Shown here: piece by piece, positions 30,946-34,266 of the stretch
How the letters are laid out: each line of letters starts with the position of its first letter
How positions within the stretch are numbered: position 1 is the stretch's first letter
Assembly (NCBI GenBank): GCA_029237735.1
Contig: JAQZBU010000147.1
Location: 1 to 34,266 of the forward strand
DNA from: Ramlibacter sp.
GTDB lineage: Bacteria; Pseudomonadota; Gammaproteobacteria; Burkholderiales; Burkholderiaceae_C
Direction: 5' to 3'
DNA: 34,266 nt
The notes under the pieces: model-generated
Database searches by the model: none
What the model saw: only the letters and a program-made list of their open reading frames with translations
Told to the model about the DNA's origin: nothing
Made by a program: the position numbers and the translations under genes

Positions 30946-31085
30946 GCCCGGCAAGCCCGGCGCCTTCGCCGTCCGACGGCGCCTGACGACTTCCCATGGC
31001 GGGCATTTCCTACATGGCCGATTCGACCCGGCGCGCAGGATGAAACTGCCGTGCAACCTTCGTTGCGCCCATCTTGGAGAAAGTC

Positions 31086-31388
31086 ATGAGATTCGCTCTT
31101 TTTTGCGCCGCGGCCCTGCTGGCCGGGCCCGTGCTGGCCGATGAGCTGGTCGCCAGCAGCGGGAACGATTCGGTCCGGCTTTCCAGCAGCCCGTGTTCCA
31201 GCGAAGAAGTGCTCAACCGCCTGCACCCGAAAATGCGCACGGCGCTGCGCGACGCCACTGCCGTCGTGCAAGGAAAGACATTCAAGGCCTGCTGGGTCGT
31301 CGAAGGCCATGCCGCCCACCTGCTGTACGAAGATGGTGACCAGGGGCTGATCCCCCTGCGGGACTTCAAGATCCCGACGTCGGCGTAA
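31086..31388 (+). CDS. Secreted small protein, unknown
   Basis: The 100-residue product has a signal peptide (MRFALFCAAALLAGPVLADE, cleavage after residue 18 or 19) and a mature domain with two Cys (SSPCSSEEVLN and FKACWVVEG) placed to form a disulfide. YEDGDQGLIPLRDFK near the end is strongly conserved in similar Burkholderiales proteins that I recall as uncharacterised, often linked to phage or stress. TTGGAG precedes the ATG; the ATG at 31074 is less likely. It converges on the GST gene two bases after its stop. Confidence 0.75.
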   Translation: MRFALFCAAALLAGPVLADELVASSGNDSVRLSSSPCSSEEVLNRLHPKMRTALRDATAVVQGKTFKACWVVEGHAAHLLYEDGDQGLIPLRDFKIPTSA

Positions 31389-31391
31389 GAA

Positions 31392-32015
31392 CTATGCGGC
31401 GTTCTGCGCCGCAAGCACCCTTTGGACGACAGGGTCGGCCGACATCATCGAGTAGTGCTCGGCCACCTTGGGGAAGCGGCCCATCTCCACGCCGTCCGAT
31501 TTCATCCAGCTTGCAACCGTGAACAGGTATGGGTCGCACATGCTGAAGCGGTCTCCCAACACCCACGGGCCCTTGAGCATGTGACGCTCGATGATCTCGA
31601 AGCAGTCGCCGACGTTCTGCGGCACTTTCTTCTTCATGGCCTCGATCGCAGCATCTTCATCGGCCCAGCGATAGCCGCGCATGCGGTGCGAGTGCGCCAC
31701 ATGGGCGGTCGAGCAAAGGTAGCTGTTGAATTCGTTGGCTCGCGCCAGCTCGAACGCATCCTCCAGCGGCGCCAGTCTTGCCTGCGGGAAGCTCTGGGCG
31801 ATGAAAAGCAGCAACGCGGGTGTTTCAGTCAGCACGCCCCGATCTGTCACCAGCGCCGGTACGCGGCCCTTCGGGTTAAGCCGCAGGTATTCGGGTGATT
31901 GCTGTTGCTTGCTCGCGAAATCGATGCGCACCGCGCGGTAGTCGGCGCCGGCGTACTCGAGCGCGAGGTGGGATGCCAGGGCGCAAGTGCCCCGGGCGAA
32001 GTAAAGAGTCAGCAT
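31392..32015 (-). CDS. Glutathione S-transferase family protein
   Basis: The 207-residue protein has a thioredoxin-like N-terminal domain with LTLYFARGTCALASHLAL (Cys11 is the likely catalytic residue as in beta-class GSTs), the cis-Pro motif GRVPALVTD, and the TETPALLLFIA glutathione-binding segment (here ET in place of ES), and a helical C-terminal domain with WVLGDRFSMCDPYLF. It conjugates or reduces with glutathione in the cytoplasm. The ATG at 32015 fits the family start. No operon partner is visible. Confidence 0.92.
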   Translation of the reverse strand: MLTLYFARGTCALASHLALEYAGADYRAVRIDFASKQQQSPEYLRLNPKGRVPALVTDRGVLTETPALLLFIAQSFPQARLAPLEDAFELARANEFNSYLCSTAHVAHSHRMRGYRWADEDAAIEAMKKKVPQNVGDCFEIIERHMLKGPWVLGDRFSMCDPYLFTVASWMKSDGVEMGRFPKVAEHYSMMSADPVVQRVLAAQNAA

Positions 32016-32143
32016 GAACGCATGATATTCCGGCGCCGCCCACGTGGCTGCTGAGTCGAAGTGATCCGACGTGAGCGTAGGAGCCAACCCTTTTTTGACC
32101 TGCGGGCCACCATTGCGATGTCACCGCTCTTGCAAGCGCCGGA

Positions 32144-32168
32144 TACTGCCTGCGGTTATGCGGCAGTA
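32144..32168. promoter_or_regulatory. Inverted repeat upstream of the GH5 gene
   Basis: Arms TACTGCC (32144-32150) and GGCAGTA (32162-32168) flank an 11-base loop, 27 bases before the GH5 start. A bound regulator or a leader hairpin here could control the exported glycosidase. Nothing else notable was seen between the GST and GH5 starts. Confidence 0.35.
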
Positions 32169-32194
32169 GCTGTAATCAAGAGCGAGTGAGCGAA

Positions 32195-34266
32195 ATGGAT
32201 AGACGAGATTTCTCCAAGGCTGCGGCGGCCTTCAGCGCGCTGTCGGCGGTCGTGGGAACTGCCATCGGCAGCCACAGGCCCAATCACAAGCCCAAACCAA
32301 CGCCATCTCCGACCCCGGCGCCAACGCCCGGGCCAACGCCGGCCCCAACACCTGCGCCACCGCCCGTCGGTGGCGCCATCATCGGCGTGAACCTCAGCGG
32401 CATGGAATGGGCCGAGACAGGCTTTCGCTACGGCTCGGGCACGCAGCCCAACCTGCACTACACGGTGCCCCGCCGGGCCGATGTGGGATGGCTCGCTGCC
32501 AACGGCTTCACGCGTTCACGCCTGCCGATCAAATGGGAAATGCTGCAGCCCATGCTGCACGACACACCCGCAAATGCCACGGCGCGTGCTCTGATCGGCG
32601 AGCCCGGCGCGTTCCACGCAGCCTACGAGTCGTACATCACCGGCGTGCTGGACGCCCACGCCGCCAACGGCACGAAGTGCATCATCGACCTGCACAACTA
32701 TTGCCGCTACCGCGACTTCGTGTTCCAGCAGGACGGCTCCGTGATCGGTCTGGAAAAGCAGCAGAACCCGCAGATCTACGCCTACACCACGGACAACACC
32801 CAGGTGTGGGAGCGCATCTTCGCGCTGACGAACCCCACGCTCAAGCAATCCAATTTCCTCGACTTCTGGACGCGCGCGGCCAACAAGTGGAAGAGCCACC
32901 CGGGGTTTGGCGGCTACGGCCTCATGAACGAGCCCTTCTGGCTGCCCGCGCCGGGCACCAACGTCGAGGTGCGCGACGGCAGCGAGGACCTCACGATCTG
33001 GCCCACGTACGCACAGGCCGCGATCAACGCGATCCGCGCCATCGACCCGGTCAACCCGATCTACCTGGGCGGCAACGAGTGGAGCGCGGCGATGTCGCTG
33101 GCTACCAAGAACCCGTCCTGGCCGCTGCAAGGCGCGAACATCATTTATGAAGTGCACATGTACCTGGACGCGGGCAGCAGCGGCCAGCGCTACGACTACG
33201 ACAGCGAGGTGGCATTGGGCTACAACGCCGGCTTCGGCTCGGGTTCGATCACGCTGGACACCGGCGTTGACCGCCTGCGGCTCGCGGTGGAGTGGGCGCA
33301 GCCGCGCGGACTCAAGCTGGCGCTGACGGAGACGGGCGCGCCGATCGACGACCCGCGCTGGGAGGAGATGTGGAAGCGCCTGCTCACCTACGCCCGTGCC
33401 AATAACGTTGACGTGTACAACTGGCACGGCGGGAACCACTGGCCGTTGCACAATGCCGCGATCAACCACGTGCCCGGCTGGCACCAGAACAAGACGCTGG
33501 AGCCGCAGATGTCGGGACCGATGAAGGCTTCCGCGGGCGTCGACAAGGCGACATTGTTCGACTCCGGGCCCGGTTGGGCGCCGTCGGGCACACCCGTCAC
33601 GATCACCGTCCACGCGCGGGGCAACCTGGCGAACCCGATCACGGTCAATGTGTCGTCGAGCAATGGCGGCAGCTTCAGCAAAACCACGCTCACGATTCCG
33701 GCCGGCGCCAACGGGCAGGATTCGTTCACGTTCACCGCCCCGCCCAACTCGATCGCGACGCTGAGCTACGCCAGTTCCGCGCCGGGCGTCCCTGCACCGC
33801 CGCCGCGCCGCGTCTACTCGCTGGCGGACCCGGTGGCCTACGCGTCCACCAACCTCGCCGACGCGGCGATGGCGCTGATCGCGAAGTTCAGCGCGTGCAA
33901 ATGGGAGCTGGCTGACGGATACACCGATTACATGCAGGGCGCACCAGCCAATGACGGCCAGCACGTGCGCGCGGTTTCGGATTCCGGTTACGGATCGTCC
34001 ATCGGCAATGCGATGGAAATGCTCAACTGGACCAACAACGAGGCCGCCAACATGGGCACCCAGGCGCCACCGGTGATGCGCGTGACCAACGGCAAGAAGA
34101 ACGCCGATTTCAGCTATTGGGACACCATCGGCCTGTGGTGCCGCAAGACCATCCCCCTCGCGGAAGTGCAACCCAACCCGCGCAACCGCGTGCCATACAC
34201 GCTGGCGGATTCGCACTTCACGATCGCGGCCGTCAGCGTGCCGGGGACGGGCAACAACGGCATCGT
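32195..34266 (+). CDS. Glycoside hydrolase family 5 protein, Tat-exported, multidomain, 3' end outside the window
   Basis: From the ATG at 32195 the frame is open to the window edge (690 complete codons). The N-terminus MDRRDFSKAAAAFSALSAVV is a twin-arginine signal (RRDFSK). Residues 31-57 are a Pro/Thr linker. A GH5 cellulase-like TIM barrel (about 60-440) follows with GVNLSGMEWAE, the acid/base Glu246 in GLMNEPFW, His321/Tyr323 in VHMY, and nucleophile Glu379 in ALTETGAP. An Ig-like beta domain (about 448-528, PVTITVHARGNLANPITVNV) follows, then a Pro-rich joint and a domain starting YSLADPVAYASTNLADAAMA with no family that I recognise. The enzyme should hydrolyse beta-glucan or mannan outside the cytoplasm. 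AGCGAG before the ATG is a weak ribosome site. Confidence 0.9.
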   Translation, partial: MDRRDFSKAAAAFSALSAVVGTAIGSHRPNHKPKPTPSPTPAPTPGPTPAPTPAPPPVGGAIIGVNLSGMEWAETGFRYGSGTQPNLHYTVPRRADVGWLAANGFTRSRLPIKWEMLQPMLHDTPANATARALIGEPGAFHAAYESYITGVLDAHAANGTKCIIDLHNYCRYRDFVFQQDGSVIGLEKQQNPQIYAYTTDNTQVWERIFALTNPTLKQSNFLDFWTRAANKWKSHPGFGGYGLMNEPFWLPAPGTNVEVRDGSEDLTIWPTYAQAAINAIRAIDPVNPIYLGGNEWSAAMSLATKNPSWPLQGANIIYEVHMYLDAGSSGQRYDYDSEVALGYNAGFGSGSITLDTGVDRLRLAVEWAQPRGLKLALTETGAPIDDPRWEEMWKRLLTYARANNVDVYNWHGGNHWPLHNAAINHVPGWHQNKTLEPQMSGPMKASAGVDKATLFDSGPGWAPSGTPVTITVHARGNLANPITVNVSSSNGGSFSKTTLTIPAGANGQDSFTFTAPPNSIATLSYASSAPGVPAPPPRRVYSLADPVAYASTNLADAAMALIAKFSACKWELADGYTDYMQGAPANDGQHVRAVSDSGYGSSIGNAMEMLNWTNNEAANMGTQAPPVMRVTNGKKNADFSYWDTIGLWCRKTIPLAEVQPNPRNRVPYTLADSHFTIAAVSVPGTGNNGI

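Noticed and set aside
30967..30981. Palindrome CGCCGTC-C-GACGGCG as a terminator
   Set aside because: It has no T-run and lies upstream of the MerR-type promoter rather than after a gene; only noted there.
32516..34216. Long minus-strand open frame (566 codons) opposite the GH5 gene
   Set aside because: The plus-strand GH5 reading has catalytic motifs and export signals; the antisense frame is a low-complexity Arg/Val/Ala/Gly product typical of GC-rich mirror frames.

Overview
The window is GC-rich DNA with dense coding on both strands and short intergenic gaps. It carries two Bug/TctC-type solute receptors, an AtuA/AtuA-like pair, a dodecin, many DUF-type lipoproteins, a MerR-type metal promoter and several c-type cytochromes. 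This mix points to a betaproteobacterium of the order Burkholderiales, most likely Comamonadaceae (Ramlibacter/Variovorax-like). That placement is inferred from gene content and was not computed. No rRNA, tRNA, CRISPR array, transposase or phage gene was seen.

Layout. 1-2.9 kb (minus): the end of a DUF6064 membrane protein, then AtuA, an AtuA-like small protein and a TctC receptor; the AtuA-like frame has lost its stop and runs into the receptor. 3.0-4.8 kb (plus): small envelope proteins and lipoproteins. 4.8-7.4 kb (minus): an SDR, an MDR-type reductase and a YidH/YidG-like DUF202 pair, tightly overlapped. 7.5-9.2 kb: a short acidic peptide, an RlmN-like radical SAM enzyme and a 460-bp intergenic region holding a degenerate tandem repeat. 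9.2-13.1 kb (plus): the most striking module, an octaheme tetrathionate-reductase-family cytochrome, a membrane cytochrome b, a monoheme cytochrome c and a periplasmic triple-rhodanese protein. 13.1-17.3 kb: dodecin, several unknowns, a second TctC receptor, a small lipoprotein, a broken SRPBCC gene and a phasin-like protein. 17.3-21.8 kb: a 1047-residue SARP-type ATPase/TPR regulator divergent from a cupin-methyltransferase operon, with direct repeats between them. 21.8-25.3 kb: RibD-C/YciI pair, small lipoprotein, Fic protein, broken DnaJ. 25.4-28.5 kb: a DHDPS-family aldolase next to a mandelate-racemase remnant, cytochrome c, an Hsp20 with a Q/G/S-rich N-terminus, and VOC and SnoaL remnants. 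28.6-34.3 kb: acyl-CoA synthetase, a DUF3703 gene behind a MerR-type promoter, a GST, and a Tat-exported multidomain GH5 glycosidase running off the end.

Two themes stand out. The first is the 9.2-13.1 kb heme/rhodanese operon, which reads as a periplasmic sulfur-redox chain: quinone pool, cytochrome b, cytochrome c, octaheme enzyme, with sulfur transfer by the rhodanese. The second is a series of genes (SRPBCC, DnaJ, mandelate racemase, VOC, SnoaL, and possibly AtuA-like/TctC) whose two ends are recognisable but whose middle or edge is missing, usually out of frame. That looks like ongoing gene loss by medium-sized deletions with no mobile element in sight.
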